From Leptotrichia wadei (lineage in GTDB: Bacteria; Fusobacteriota; Fusobacteriia; Fusobacteriales; Leptotrichiaceae): a stretch of DNA of 64,000 nt. Under the pieces are notes generated by a model. That model had not been told where the DNA came from and made no database searches. It worked only from the letters and a program-made list of their open reading frames with translations. Numbering within the stretch: the first letter of the stretch is position 1; every line of letters starts with the position of its first letter. A program made the translations under genes and the position numbers. The stretch is taken from NCBI RefSeq assembly GCF_007990445.1, contig NZ_AP019841.1:2170001-2234000 (forward strand), written 5' to 3'. Positions 55,999 through 64,000 of the stretch are shown here, piece by piece.

Positions 55999-57372
55999 CT
56001 AATTTAGTTCAAAAAATACTTTATATGCTCTGTATGTTTCATACAAGTCCGCTTTTGATGAAATTTCAAATAAAGAGTGCATTGATAAAAGTGCCGGCCC
56101 TGCATCTATCGTTCTAATTCCATAGTAAGCCAGAAACTTCGCAACAGTTCCTCCTCCACCTTCATCAACTTTTCCAAATCCGCCCGATTGATATTTAATT
56201 TCATTTTTATCAAATATTTGTCTTATTTCCTGAATAAATTCAGCATCTGCATCATTTGCCATAGATTTTCCACGGCTTCCAGTATATTTAGCGAATGCCA
56301 GTCCATAAGATAGCCGAGCTACATTTTCAATATCGTGAACAGATTTATACACAGGATTCATTGCAGCAGTAACATCTGATGACAAGGCTTTAGAATTCCA
56401 CAAAGTTTCCCTTAATATCTGATCATTATAGCTTTTTTCTGTAAGTGAAAGCATTTTTCCAACAATATATTCAGGCAATGTCGACTTCAAGCTTGTCGAA
56501 CCTTCACTTCCGATTTCTTCCTTATCTGTCAAGTAAACCATAACAGTTTTTTCTGTTTCCTCTATTTCAAGCAAAGCTCTAAGCGAAGTAAATGCGCAAA
56601 TTCTGTCATCTTGCCCGTATCCTCCAATCATGCTCTGATCAAGCCCCACATCTCGCAATTTCCCAGCAGGCACAACTTCCAGCTCTGCAGTAAAAAAGTC
56701 ATCTTCTTCTATTCCATAATCTTTTTTCAATTTATCAAGTACAAACTGTTTTATTTTTTTATTTACATTTTCATCATTTACAGGCATATTCCCAAATAAC
56801 AATTTTAACTCTTCACCTTTTATTACATCCCTTGCCTTTCTTTCATCCTGCACATTATACGACAAATGCGGCAATATATCAGGCATGCTAAACACAGGCT
56901 CATCATCCCGCTCTCCAATTGAAAGCGAAATTTTCTCACCATCCTTCAGAAAAACTACACCGTGCAATGCCAACGGAGTCGCAGCCCATTGATACTTTTT
57001 AATTCCACCATAATAATGTGTATTCAATAGTGCAAATTCTTCAGCTTCCATTATTGGATTAGGCTTCAAATCCAGTCTTGGGGAATCAACGTGGGAAACA
57101 ATCATATTAATACCGCTTTTTATATCATTTCCAACAATTACCGCAATAATATTTTTATTTCTATTGTTAAAATAAATTTTATCCCCCTTTTTCAATTCAC
57201 TTTTTTTATTAATATCGACAAATCCATTTTTTATAAGCTCTTTTTCTGTCAAATCTACAAATTCACGCTCAGTCTTTGCCAAATCCAAATATTTTTTATA
57301 GTCTTCAGCAAATTCAAATATTACTTTTTTTTGTTCATCTGTATAACTTTTCCACAAATTTTCCTTTGTCAT
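55999..57372 (-). CDS. M18-family zinc aminopeptidase
   Basis: 457-residue cytosolic aminopeptidase removing N-terminal (often acidic or hydrophobic) residues. Metal and catalytic motifs: IVSHVDSPRLDLKP, GGYGQDDRICAFTSL, VYLTDKEEIGSEGSTSL, and C-terminal LLSMHSLFEISSKADLYETY. The N-terminus (MTKENLWKSYTDEQKKVIFEFAEDYKKY) matches the clostridial-type ApeA subset. GGAAAGGAAG precedes the start. It is just upstream of the amylase gene in the same direction. Confidence 0.9.
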   Translation of the reverse strand: MTKENLWKSYTDEQKKVIFEFAEDYKKYLDLAKTEREFVDLTEKELIKNGFVDINKKSELKKGDKIYFNNRNKNIIAVIVGNDIKSGINMIVSHVDSPRLDLKPNPIMEAEEFALLNTHYYGGIKKYQWAATPLALHGVVFLKDGEKISLSIGERDDEPVFSMPDILPHLSYNVQDERKARDVIKGEELKLLFGNMPVNDENVNKKIKQFVLDKLKKDYGIEEDDFFTAELEVVPAGKLRDVGLDQSMIGGYGQDDRICAFTSLRALLEIEETEKTVMVYLTDKEEIGSEGSTSLKSTLPEYIVGKMLSLTEKSYNDQILRETLWNSKALSSDVTAAMNPVYKSVHDIENVARLSYGLAFAKYTGSRGKSMANDADAEFIQEIRQIFDKNEIKYQSGGFGKVDEGGGGTVAKFLAYYGIRTIDAGPALLSMHSLFEISSKADLYETYRAYKVFFELN

Positions 57373-57412
57373 TTTACTTCCTTTCCCAAAGTTTCAATTA
57401 TAACAAAAAAAC

Positions 57413-57445
57413 GGTGGCTTGAAAAAATATTCCGAATCAGCCACC
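57413..57445 (-). terminator. Terminator of pgi
   Basis: Stem GGTGGCT / AGCCACC (7 bp, GC-rich) with a 19-base loop, then a leftward run of seven Ts. The same T-run continues into TTATAATTG, a likely -10 for the downstream M18 gene. Confidence 0.85.
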
Positions 57446-57506
57446 TTCTTTCCAAACTAAATTAATTTTTCGATTTATTTAATTTTATTTATCTAACATA
57501 TCAAAT

Positions 57507-58862
57507 TTATTTAACTTCGTTTAATTTCTTTTCCAATTCTTTTCCAGCTTCTTCATATCCTGGTTTTCCTAATAATGCAAACATATTTTTCTTATATGCT
57601 TCTACTCCAGGCTGATCAAACGGATTTACACCTAAAAGGTATCCACTTACTCCACATGCTTTTTCAAAGAAATAGAATGTATATCCTAAGTGATAAGGAG
57701 TTACTTCAGGAATATTTATTCCTAAGTTAGGCACATTTCCATCAACGTGCGCCAAGATTACTCCATCAGTTGCTTTTTTATTTACATAATCCAATGTTTT
57801 TCCAGCAATAAAGTTCAATCCATCAAGATTTTCCTTGTCACTTTCAATAACAAATTCCACTTCAGGTTTTCCAATAGAAACTACTGTTTCAAAAAATAAT
57901 CTTTGCCCTTGTTGAATATATTGACCTAATGAGTGTAAATCAGCTGAGAAATCTGCTGAAGTTGGATACAGTCCTTTTCCTTCTTTTCCTTCAGATTCTC
58001 CAAATAATTGTTTCCACCATTCTGCCAAATAGTGAACTCTTGGCTCATAATTTACCATTAATTCCAAATCTTTCCCTTTTCTATGCAAGATGTTTCTAAC
58101 AGCCGCATATTGTAAAGCCTGATTTTCATCCATATTTTTGTTTGCAAAGTCATTCATCGCATCTTTTGCTCCAGCCATTAAGTCATCAATGTCAATTCCA
58201 GCCGCAGCGATTGGTAAAAGTCCTACTGCAGTCAACACAGAAAATCTTCCTCCAACATTGTCAGGTACAACAAAAGTTTCATATCCTTCAGCTGTAGCAA
58301 GTGTTTTCAATGCTCCCTTCGCTTTATCTGTTGTGGCATAGATTCTTTTTGCAGCTTCTTCTTTTCCGTATTTTTCTTCCAGCATTTTCTTGAATACTCT
58401 GAATGCAATTGCAGGTTCAGTTGTAGTTCCAGATTTTGAAATTACATTTACTGAAAAATCTCTATCTCCAACTACATCGATTAAGTGTTGTAAGTAAACA
58501 CCGCTCATATTTGTCCCTGCAAAGTAAATTTCAGGAGTTTTTCTCTTATCTTTTGGCAAGTTATTGTAAAAACTGTGTGATAAAAATTCAATTGCAGCCT
58601 TCGCTCCTAAATATGACCCCCCAATTCCAATTACAACTAAAACTTCCGAATCATTTTTAATTTTTTCAGCCGCCTTTTTAATTCTGGCAAATTCATCTTT
58701 ATCATAAGTTTCAGGCAAATCAACCCATCCTAAAAAGTCATTTCCTGCTCCAGTTTTTGAAGTCAATACTTCATTTGCCAATTCCACATAAGGCTTAATT
58801 TGTTTTAATTCATCTTCGTTAAAAAAATTTTTTGCAAATTGATAGCTAAAATTTAATTTCAT
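57507..58862 (-). CDS. pgi: Glucose-6-phosphate isomerase
   Basis: 451-residue glycolytic isomerase interconverting glucose-6-phosphate and fructose-6-phosphate; the shorter bacterial form. Seen: [49 protein letters not shown], and the signature [27 protein letters not shown] precedes the start. Together with NagA and NagB it ties amino-sugar and sugar uptake into glycolysis. Confidence 0.97.
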   Translation of the reverse strand: MKLNFSYQFAKNFFNEDELKQIKPYVELANEVLTSKTGAGNDFLGWVDLPETYDKDEFARIKKAAEKIKNDSEVLVVIGIGGSYLGAKAAIEFLSHSFYNNLPKDKRKTPEIYFAGTNMSGVYLQHLIDVVGDRDFSVNVISKSGTTTEPAIAFRVFKKMLEEKYGKEEAAKRIYATTDKAKGALKTLATAEGYETFVVPDNVGGRFSVLTAVGLLPIAAAGIDIDDLMAGAKDAMNDFANKNMDENQALQYAAVRNILHRKGKDLELMVNYEPRVHYLAEWWKQLFGESEGKEGKGLYPTSADFSADLHSLGQYIQQGQRLFFETVVSIGKPEVEFVIESDKENLDGLNFIAGKTLDYVNKKATDGVILAHVDGNVPNLGINIPEVTPYHLGYTFYFFEKACGVSGYLLGVNPFDQPGVEAYKKNMFALLGKPGYEEAGKELEKKLNEVK

Positions 58863-59390
58863 TCTTTCTTATCTCCTTAATATACAATTTTATTTTAGTC
58901 CATTGTAAAAGTTTGTAAAATTCCATTAATAAAGGTTTTATCAATTTTAATCTTCCATTTCAATTTTTTAGCAAGAGATTTTAAACTCATCACTTAAATT
59001 TTATACCCATTACTTTTACAATTTCCTAATACAATTTTATTTCCTAAATTTTTTGAAAATCAAAAAACTTTTATTTACACATAGTAACACAACCTTAAAA
59101 TCGAATAAAAATAAATCTCTATAATTTCAATTTAATATCTCGATTTTGAAACAGTTTCATAATAAACTTGCCTAATAACCACACATAGTTTTCAAATTAC
59201 AAGCCAAAAGCTAAGTTGGCAAAATAAAAAATATACAAAAAACTTTCTTCCGTTTTAAAGTAATTTTTTACCAAACTATTTTTCAATTAAAGTATAACAA
59301 AAAACAAACTTTTTTTCAAATTTTTCCACTTATATTTTACAATTTTAAAAATTTTTTCCTGAAATTTTAAGTTTTATTATACAAATATCC
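58863..59390. other. Gene-free gap between pgi and nagA
   Basis: 528 bases of very AT-rich sequence. Near 58955-59000 it has a faint family 1 repeat trace (cttccatttcaattttttag then caagagattttaaactca). The pgi promoter must be here but no clean consensus pair was found. No gene, tRNA or strong hairpin seen. Confidence 0.5.
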
Positions 59391-60539
59391 TTAATATCTA
59401 GTCAATTTCCCCTTGCTTATTGTCCCCTTCACATTAAACTTTTCATCAAAATATGTCAAATCTGCAAAATATCCTTCTTTTATAAATCCATATTCTTCAT
59501 CAATAGCCACCGCTTCAGCAGGATAGGAAGTTGCCATTCTAAGTGCTTCTTCAAGCGAAATATGAACTTCTTCCACTAGATTTTGCACCCCTTTTATCAT
59601 AACAAGCGAAGATCCCCCCAAAGTTCCTTCTGGAGAAATACATTTTCCATCCCTATACAAGACTCTGTTGCCTTCAAACATAAACTCAGTCATATTATCT
59701 GTTCCAGCAGGGCTAACTGCATCTGTCACAAGATAAAGCCTATCCTTCATTATTTTCTTAGCAATTTCCACAGAAGCAAAATCTATATGAAGCCCGTCAA
59801 CTATTATCCCACAATTCGTAGTATCATTATTGAATAAAAATCCAACAACCCCAGGCTCTCTCGAATCCAGTCCTCTCATTGCATTATACAAATGAGTTCC
59901 GCAGTTATAGTATTCCTTCTTTTCCACACACTCCTCATAAGTTGCATTCGTATGCCCAATAGCCACATTAATCCCAGCATCTCTCAATTTTTTCAAATGT
60001 TCAACTTTAGCCTTTTCAGGTGCTATTGTTATTATTCTAGCAACTTCTGGCCCTGCCTTAGCTATTTTCTCAATCATCTCATCCGACAAAACTCTTATAT
60101 ATTCAGAACGATGAATCCCCTTTTTTTCCACACTTATATAAGGCCCTTCAATATGAAGCCCCAAAACTCCAATTTCCTCCTTATCCTCCATTCCCTTCAC
60201 AAGTTCAATAGCCTTTTCTATTTTCTCATCTGGAGAAGTTATAAGCGTAGGCAAAAACGAAGTACACCCATATCTTTTATTAGTTTCATTCATTATTTCC
60301 AATGCTTCCCTAGAAATATCATCATTAAACAGCACCCCTCCGCACCCATTAATCTGCAAATCAATAAACCCTGGCGACAAAATCATCCCTTCAACATCAA
60401 TAGCTTCCTGATTTTCCAATTCTTTTTTATCAATCAAAGAAAAATCCACTATCTTTTTTATAAATTTCCCTTCCAAAACAACCGCATTTTCCCCAATAAA
60501 TTTCTCCCCGTCAAATATCTTTGCATTTTTTATAATCAT
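59391..60539 (-). CDS. nagA: N-acetylglucosamine-6-phosphate deacetylase
   Basis: 382-residue amidohydrolase, family-typical length. It removes acetate from GlcNAc-6-phosphate, giving the substrate of NagB. Metal and active-site motifs: GFIDLQINGCGGVLFNDD, LHIEGPYISVEKKGIH, VAIGHTNATYEEC, NCGTHLYNAMRGLDSREPG, IIVDGLHIDF, and LVTDAVSPAGTDN with the catalytic Asp. AAAGGAAC lies upstream. It is downstream of nagB in the same direction and may share its message. Confidence 0.96.
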   Translation of the reverse strand: MIIKNAKIFDGEKFIGENAVVLEGKFIKKIVDFSLIDKKELENQEAIDVEGMILSPGFIDLQINGCGGVLFNDDISREALEIMNETNKRYGCTSFLPTLITSPDEKIEKAIELVKGMEDKEEIGVLGLHIEGPYISVEKKGIHRSEYIRVLSDEMIEKIAKAGPEVARIITIAPEKAKVEHLKKLRDAGINVAIGHTNATYEECVEKKEYYNCGTHLYNAMRGLDSREPGVVGFLFNNDTTNCGIIVDGLHIDFASVEIAKKIMKDRLYLVTDAVSPAGTDNMTEFMFEGNRVLYRDGKCISPEGTLGGSSLVMIKGVQNLVEEVHISLEEALRMATSYPAEAVAIDEEYGFIKEGYFADLTYFDEKFNVKGTISKGKLTRY

Positions 60540-60880
60540 CTTAACAATAGTTCCTTTCTTTGTTTTTATTTTAGGATATTTTAGTTAATAGCTGTTTTTT
60601 CTTATTCTACCTAGTATGCTTTTAAAACAACTATTATAATTAAATTAAAAATGTCGTGATTTTTTTGGAATAAAATTGACTGTTTGAACTTTTTAATAAC
60701 CTTTAAACTATAATTATTTAAACAGATAAAATAACTATTATCAAAAAGCGAATTTCAATTTTGTTTCAAAAAATGCTTAGACAAGCCAGAGATGCAAGGA
60801 AAATGGCAATTAATTTCCCTTGCTTTGAAAAAAGGAAAAAACATAAAACCCTTTCATTAACAATAATTTATTAATAAAAC
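60540..60880. other. Gap between nagB and nagA
   Basis: 341 bases, AT-rich. It includes an imperfect inverted repeat near 60793-60827 (gcaaggaaa with tttcccttgc), but without a clear U-run. No gene recognised. Whether nagB and nagA are one transcript is not settled by the sequence. Confidence 0.5.
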
Positions 60881-61448
60881 TTATTTTGCCAATTCTATTA
60901 AATATTTTTTATATTTTTCTAAATCTAAATTCTTAGCTTCAATTTCCTTAAAATACTTATAAGTCTTAACTTTTATATCCGAAGCCGCCATCTCATCAAT
61001 CACTAGCACTGCCCTTCTATGCAGCTGCAAAGCCGAAATTGTCCAAAGATGATTAACTCCGCCTTCTACTCCATGATAAACCGCACGGGCCTTTTTATAC
61101 CCATTTGCAAGAATCATAACCTCCTTTGAGTCCATAAGCGTCCCCACACCAATTGTCAAGGCTGATTTTGGCACTTTTTCAATATCATTGTCAAAAAATC
61201 TGGAATTTGCCAAAATTGTGTCATAAGTCAGATCCTTGTCACGTGTATGTGAAGAAAGCGATGAACCTGGCTCATTAAATGCAATATGCCCATCTTCTCC
61301 AACTCCGCCCAAAAACAGCTGAATCCCGCCAGATTTTTTTATTTTTTCCTCATAGTTATGACATTCTTCCTCTAAATCTTCGGCACATCCATTTAGAATA
61401 TTTATATTTTCTTTTTTTATATTAATATGCTTAAAAAAGTTCTCATTC
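60881..61448 (-). CDS. nagB: Glucosamine-6-phosphate deaminase, 3' exon (after IStron 2)
   Basis: Second part of nagB, 189 codons plus the base that completes the split codon. It reads [20 protein letters not shown], then [21 protein letters not shown] with the catalytic Asp-His-Glu set, ANSRFFDND, and [13 protein letters not shown]. With the 5' exon (63392-63657) it forms a 277-residue enzyme that converts glucosamine-6-phosphate to fructose-6-phosphate and ammonia. Alone it lacks the N-terminal substrate loop and the Asp of NMDEYVGL, so it cannot be a functional enzyme. Confidence 0.93.
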
Positions 61449-61527
61449 CTGAACCTCCCACGACTAAAGTCGCAGGGTTCTAAAATCTTTAAAAATATTT
61501 AAAAATTTTCTAAGAAGTTTGATAGCT
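61449..61527 (-). ncRNA. IStron 2 right end and putative omega-RNA 3' part
   Basis: Stretch after the tnpB stop, ending in hairpin CCC-T-GCGAC-TTTA-GTCGT-GGG and AGGTTCAG, with the terminal G as predicted 3' splice-site base. Predicted guide is the adjoining nagB exon, starting GAATGAGAACTTTTTTAAGC. Compared with IStron 1 the hairpin has one extra Watson-Crick pair (C for T), which keeps the stem. Confidence 0.5.
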
Positions 61528-62775
61528 TTACACTACCCTTATTCTTTTAGGCGTGTTCAGCTCACCTCTATTGTATAGGACGCTTAAGTCCACAACTTTA
61601 CTTTTTCTTAATATATTTAATGCTCCATTACAATCCGCATTTAATTGATAGCCTTTACTTGTTTGATATAGTCCTCTTTTTATTCTTTTTCCACGGAATA
61701 CATATTCTTGTAGATTTTCTTTATCATATATTGGGATTTCATCTCCATCAAAGAAACTTGCTTTTGATGTATAACTCTCTTCTTGCAGCTTAAATTCTAT
61801 TCCATATAGTTTACATAGATGTATTAATTTATCTCTTAATTTTCCATATGGTATATTTACAAAGTTTTGATTGTTTATACTTCCTATATTTGAATTTCTT
61901 TGAAAATCTTCATTATATCCTAGAACTAGTTTTCCTATATCATTATTAAGACAATAATTTATTATTATTCTTGCTGCTTTTGAAAGATAATCTTCTATAC
62001 GATTATTTCTCTTTCTAGCTATTCTCTTTTGCCTCAATGTTATATGCTCTATCTTTTGCTTATCTTTTATGCTTTGTAATTTTGCATTTATCTTATTATA
62101 GTATTGATTAATAGATTTTAATTTTCTGCCGTCTATTATGAATGAAGCTCCATTATTACTAACACAAGTACAAAGATTATCTATACCTAAATCTATTCCT
62201 AGTCCATTTTCTTTATTTAATTCCCTTTGAACTTCTTCTACTTCATAAGTATATTGAATTTCAAAGTACATAGAATGTTGTTTTGGTATTATTCTAATCT
62301 CTTTTATCTTCTTGCCTTTTAATACTGGTGGCAGCTTAATTTTAACTTCCTGATGAGTTTTCTTAAACAAATTTGAATAAGGAATAATCAGCATACCATT
62401 TTTTAATCTAACAAAACCTATAACAAGAGTTGTAAAACCATCCTTAGCAAGATATTTAGGTAATTTTATTTTTTTATTATCATATTGACCATTCTTAGCA
62501 AGTTTTAAAAGTCCAAAAAATGATTTGAAACTTCCGTCTACTTCTTTTAGAATTTGTTGAGCCATATTAGAATTTAACTTCTTATAGTTCTTACTATTTT
62601 TAAGCATTTTATAGTTTTCATTATAACTTAAATACTTTTTATTTTTAAAATAGTATTGTCTAACATTGTATATAGCCTGATTCTTTAAATTTTTAGCTAT
62701 ATGGCACAAATATTTTAAATTTCTAAACTCTTTTTTACTAAAATGTTTTACCTGTTGTTTTAAAGTTAAATACAT
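61528..62775 (-). CDS. tnpB: TnpB-family RNA-guided nuclease of IStron 2 (no zinc ribbon)
   Basis: 415 residues from the ATG at 62773-62775, aligned with the start of the IStron 1 protein. Ruv[17 protein letters not shown], RuvC II region VLGYNEDFQR, the cysteine-free [17 protein letters not shown] block, and Ruv[18 protein letters not shown]. Relative to copy 1 the ribosome site has lost three bases (AAAAGGTGAT instead of AAGGAGGTGAT), so it may be made less efficiently. The many scattered substitutions without stops suggest that selection kept the frame. Confidence 0.88.
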   Translation of the reverse strand: MYLTLKQQVKHFSKKEFRNLKYLCHIAKNLKNQAIYNVRQYYFKNKKYLSYNENYKMLKNSKNYKKLNSNMAQQILKEVDGSFKSFFGLLKLAKNGQYDNKKIKLPKYLAKDGFTTLVIGFVRLKNGMLIIPYSNLFKKTHQEVKIKLPPVLKGKKIKEIRIIPKQHSMYFEIQYTYEVEEVQRELNKENGLGIDLGIDNLCTCVSNNGASFIIDGRKLKSINQYYNKINAKLQSIKDKQKIEHITLRQKRIARKRNNRIEDYLSKAARIIINYCLNNDIGKLVLGYNEDFQRNSNIGSINNQNFVNIPYGKLRDKLIHLCKLYGIEFKLQEESYTSKASFFDGDEIPIYDKENLQEYVFRGKRIKRGLYQTSKGYQLNADCNGALNILRKSKVVDLSVLYNRGELNTPKRIRVV

Positions 62776-62880
62776 ATATATCACCTTTTCATCAGAGATA
62801 TTATACTATATATCCTATATCTTATCTATTAAAAAGTAATATTTTTTATTTATTTTTAAATATTTTTAAAATTTTTAAAA

Positions 62881-63391
62881 CCCCACAACAGCGGGAAGCG
62901 TCGTTCACATAAGTGCGCTACTGCTTATGCAGTTCTCATGGCATATATACTCCTTAATAAATTAAGGAGATTAGCCTTGAACTTCTTGTTATCTCTAACA
63001 AGCACAGACTATATCTTATCCATATCCTATTTCAAGGACTTAGGCGAAACCACTTCCAATACCTATCGCTTGTATTGTACTCCCCTCACGAGGGATAGTC
63101 GTTGAACTTTCCTTTTCAGGATTAGCTGCTGATTGTCTATTATCATAATGTTTAGAATTTAACCTTGCACCATCTAGTATATTTTTTCTGCTTTCGCCAC
63201 CTTCACACTTATACCATATTTGAACGAAGGTATTATGTTGTGGTTATACTAGCTTTAAGAGTTCCCAGCAATTCAGTTTCTTTGTTGTACAGCTTCTCTC
63301 TGTATCTACATACAAGTTTCCCTATATGCTTACTAAAATTTTCGTGCAATTCATCTCACGACTAAAGTTGCGAGTGTTCTTGCACTATTTA
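62881..63391 (-). ncRNA. Group I self-splicing intron, 5' catalytic portion (IStron 2)
   Basis: Same core as IStron 1: P-like segment at 63252-63274, R GTTCAACGACTATCCC at 63092-63107, S AAGATATAGTC at 63007-63017, with R and S pairing as P7. All core strands are unchanged from copy 1. It lacks about 22 bases in a peripheral segment between P and Q (after the ATAATAGACAATCAGC region), which is compatible with splicing if that segment is a peripheral loop. Confidence 0.88.
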
Positions 63392-63657
63392 ATAAAATAG
63401 TGATAACTTTGCGGATCTTCAGGCTTTAATCCCACATATTCATCCATATTAAAAGTCACGACATTTTCAAACGACAATATCCCTTCATTATACAAATTTA
63501 TCAGTTCCCGATAAGTCGCAAGCGGCGTAGAGCCCGTAGGAAGTCCCAGCACAAAGGGCTTTTCCCTTGTAGGCTTAAATTTTAATATTTTTTTAGTAAT
63601 CTGATAAGCACTCCATCTTGCCACTTCATCAGCATTTTTTAAGATAATTACACGCAT
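63392..63657 (-). CDS. nagB: Glucosamine-6-phosphate deaminase, 5' exon (before IStron 2)
   Basis: First 88 codons plus two bases (AT of a split ATG). [39 protein letters not shown] (phosphate and sugar loop), and [20 protein letters not shown] with the general-base Asp. The junction AT|G with the 3' exon gives YFMNENFF, which aligns with the E. coli NagB segment FMHRNFF. The ATG at 63655-63657 has AGGG about 12 bases upstream; a GTG three codons earlier is too close to that site. Confidence 0.92.
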
Positions 63658-63714
63658 TTCATTCACATCCCTAATTTAAAATTTTAAATTTTCATTAAAA
63701 TGTTTCTTACTACT

Positions 63715-63742
63715 ATTATATACCCTTTTTTTATTATGTCAA
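63715..63742 (-). promoter_or_regulatory. Promoter of nagB
   Basis: Leftward TTGACA (63737-63742), 16-base spacer, TATAAT (63715-63720). Full consensus hexamers, about 58 bases before the start. It drives the exon-IStron-exon transcript, so the intron is made as part of a strong message. Confidence 0.88.
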
Positions 63743-63787
63743 GTCCATTTTATTAAAATTTTGTTTGGAAAAATTAAAAAAAAATTG

Positions 63788-63793
63788 TATAAT
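63788..63793 (+). promoter_or_regulatory. -10 element of the rfbB transcript
   Basis: TATAAT at 63788-63793 with TTTGGA (63764-63769) 18 bases upstream as a weak -35. Divergent from the nagB promoter. Confidence 0.5.
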
Positions 63794-63842
63794 TTAATTG
63801 GTGATGATAAATAAAAAGCTGTAAATTACAGTAATTAATTAG

Positions 63843-64000
<158 letters not shown>

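Larger units (their letters stand above)
61449..63391 (-). mobile_element. IStron 2: group I intron plus tnpB, inserted in nagB
   Basis: 1943-base element, near-identical to 13683-15627 in layout and sequence. It follows TTTTAT and ends GGGAGGTTCAG. Left palindrome 63355-63374, right palindrome 61457-61477. It is in the same orientation as nagB. The exons on either side total 266 + 568 = 834 bases, exactly 278 codons including the stop, so precise removal restores the frame. An in-frame TAG lies four bases into the element, so without splicing nagB is truncated to about 90 residues. No tnpA. Confidence 0.92.

Noticed and set aside
60881-63657. nagB as an ordinary pseudogene broken by an insertion sequence
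   Set aside because: The exon lengths and the junction codon fit exact intron removal, the group I core is intact, and both exon frames are free of stops. A dead gene would not be expected to keep all three.

Overview
The window is AT-rich DNA from a Gram-negative-type bacterium with many A/T-tract intergenic regions. Three things point to the Fusobacteriota, most likely a Leptotrichia: outer-membrane barrels (a LamB-like porin, a second porin-like barrel and a 2092-residue autotransporter with a Lys-rich N-terminal segment), a MurE with a DNPR motif, and nucleotide-sugar and heptosyltransferase-like genes beside low-GC, Firmicute-like codon use. The genus is an inference from overall pattern; no rRNA is present to confirm it.

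Layout. 1-3.6 kb: the str operon read leftward (rpsL, rpsG, fusA, tuf), with an orphan TnpB guide-RNA-like fragment between rpsG and fusA. 4-7 kb: LamB-like porin and murE. 7.3-7.7 kb: Leu, fMet and Met tRNAs behind a consensus promoter. 8-10.3 kb: family 9 glycosyltransferase and tsaD. 10.5-13.7 kb: three Cof-type HAD phosphatases around an orphan CheY-like receiver. 13.7-15.6 kb: IStron 1. 15.7-20.4 kb: a thioredoxin-like protein, an outer-membrane barrel, a tRNA methyltransferase and a SurA/PpiD-like foldase. 20.7-26.9 kb: giant autotransporter. 27.5-40 kb: housekeeping genes (amidase, yajC, pgk, acid phosphatase, tRNA-Arg, rpmB, MazG-like, BI-1, thrS) broken up by two TnpB elements. 40-52.4 kb: a leftward defence island built around a type III restriction-modification pair, with a SNF2 helicase, a DUF4391-like gene, an Abi_C protein and a GNAT-like gene pair. 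52.9-63.7 kb: carbohydrate genes (GH13 amylase, M18 aminopeptidase, pgi, nagA, nagB). The right edge is the start of rfbB.

The most striking result is a pair of IStrons, which are composites of a group I self-splicing intron and a TnpB-type IS200/IS605 gene. One (61449-63391) sits inside nagB. Removing it exactly at the boundaries predicted by comparing the two copies rejoins a 277-codon nagB frame with the expected Met-Asn-Glu-Asn-Phe-Phe junction. The other (13683-15627) sits between the Shine-Dalgarno sequence and the ATG of a HAD phosphatase gene. Both lie in the sense orientation of their host gene. Group I hallmarks are visible: the R element GTTCAACGACTA, the S element AAGATATAGTC that pairs with it as P7, and P/Q-like strands. 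Both ends of each element carry the same palindrome, as expected for a Y1-transposase substrate, but no tnpA is present in the window.

Functionally, nagA, nagB and pgi together would feed GlcNAc-6-phosphate into glycolysis, so nagB splicing would gate amino-sugar use. The defence island joins DNA modification and cleavage (Mod, Res), a large translocase-like helicase and an abortive-infection domain in one transcription direction. Intergenic regions carry two families of dispersed degenerate repeats and two copies of a roughly 90-bp MITE-like element.
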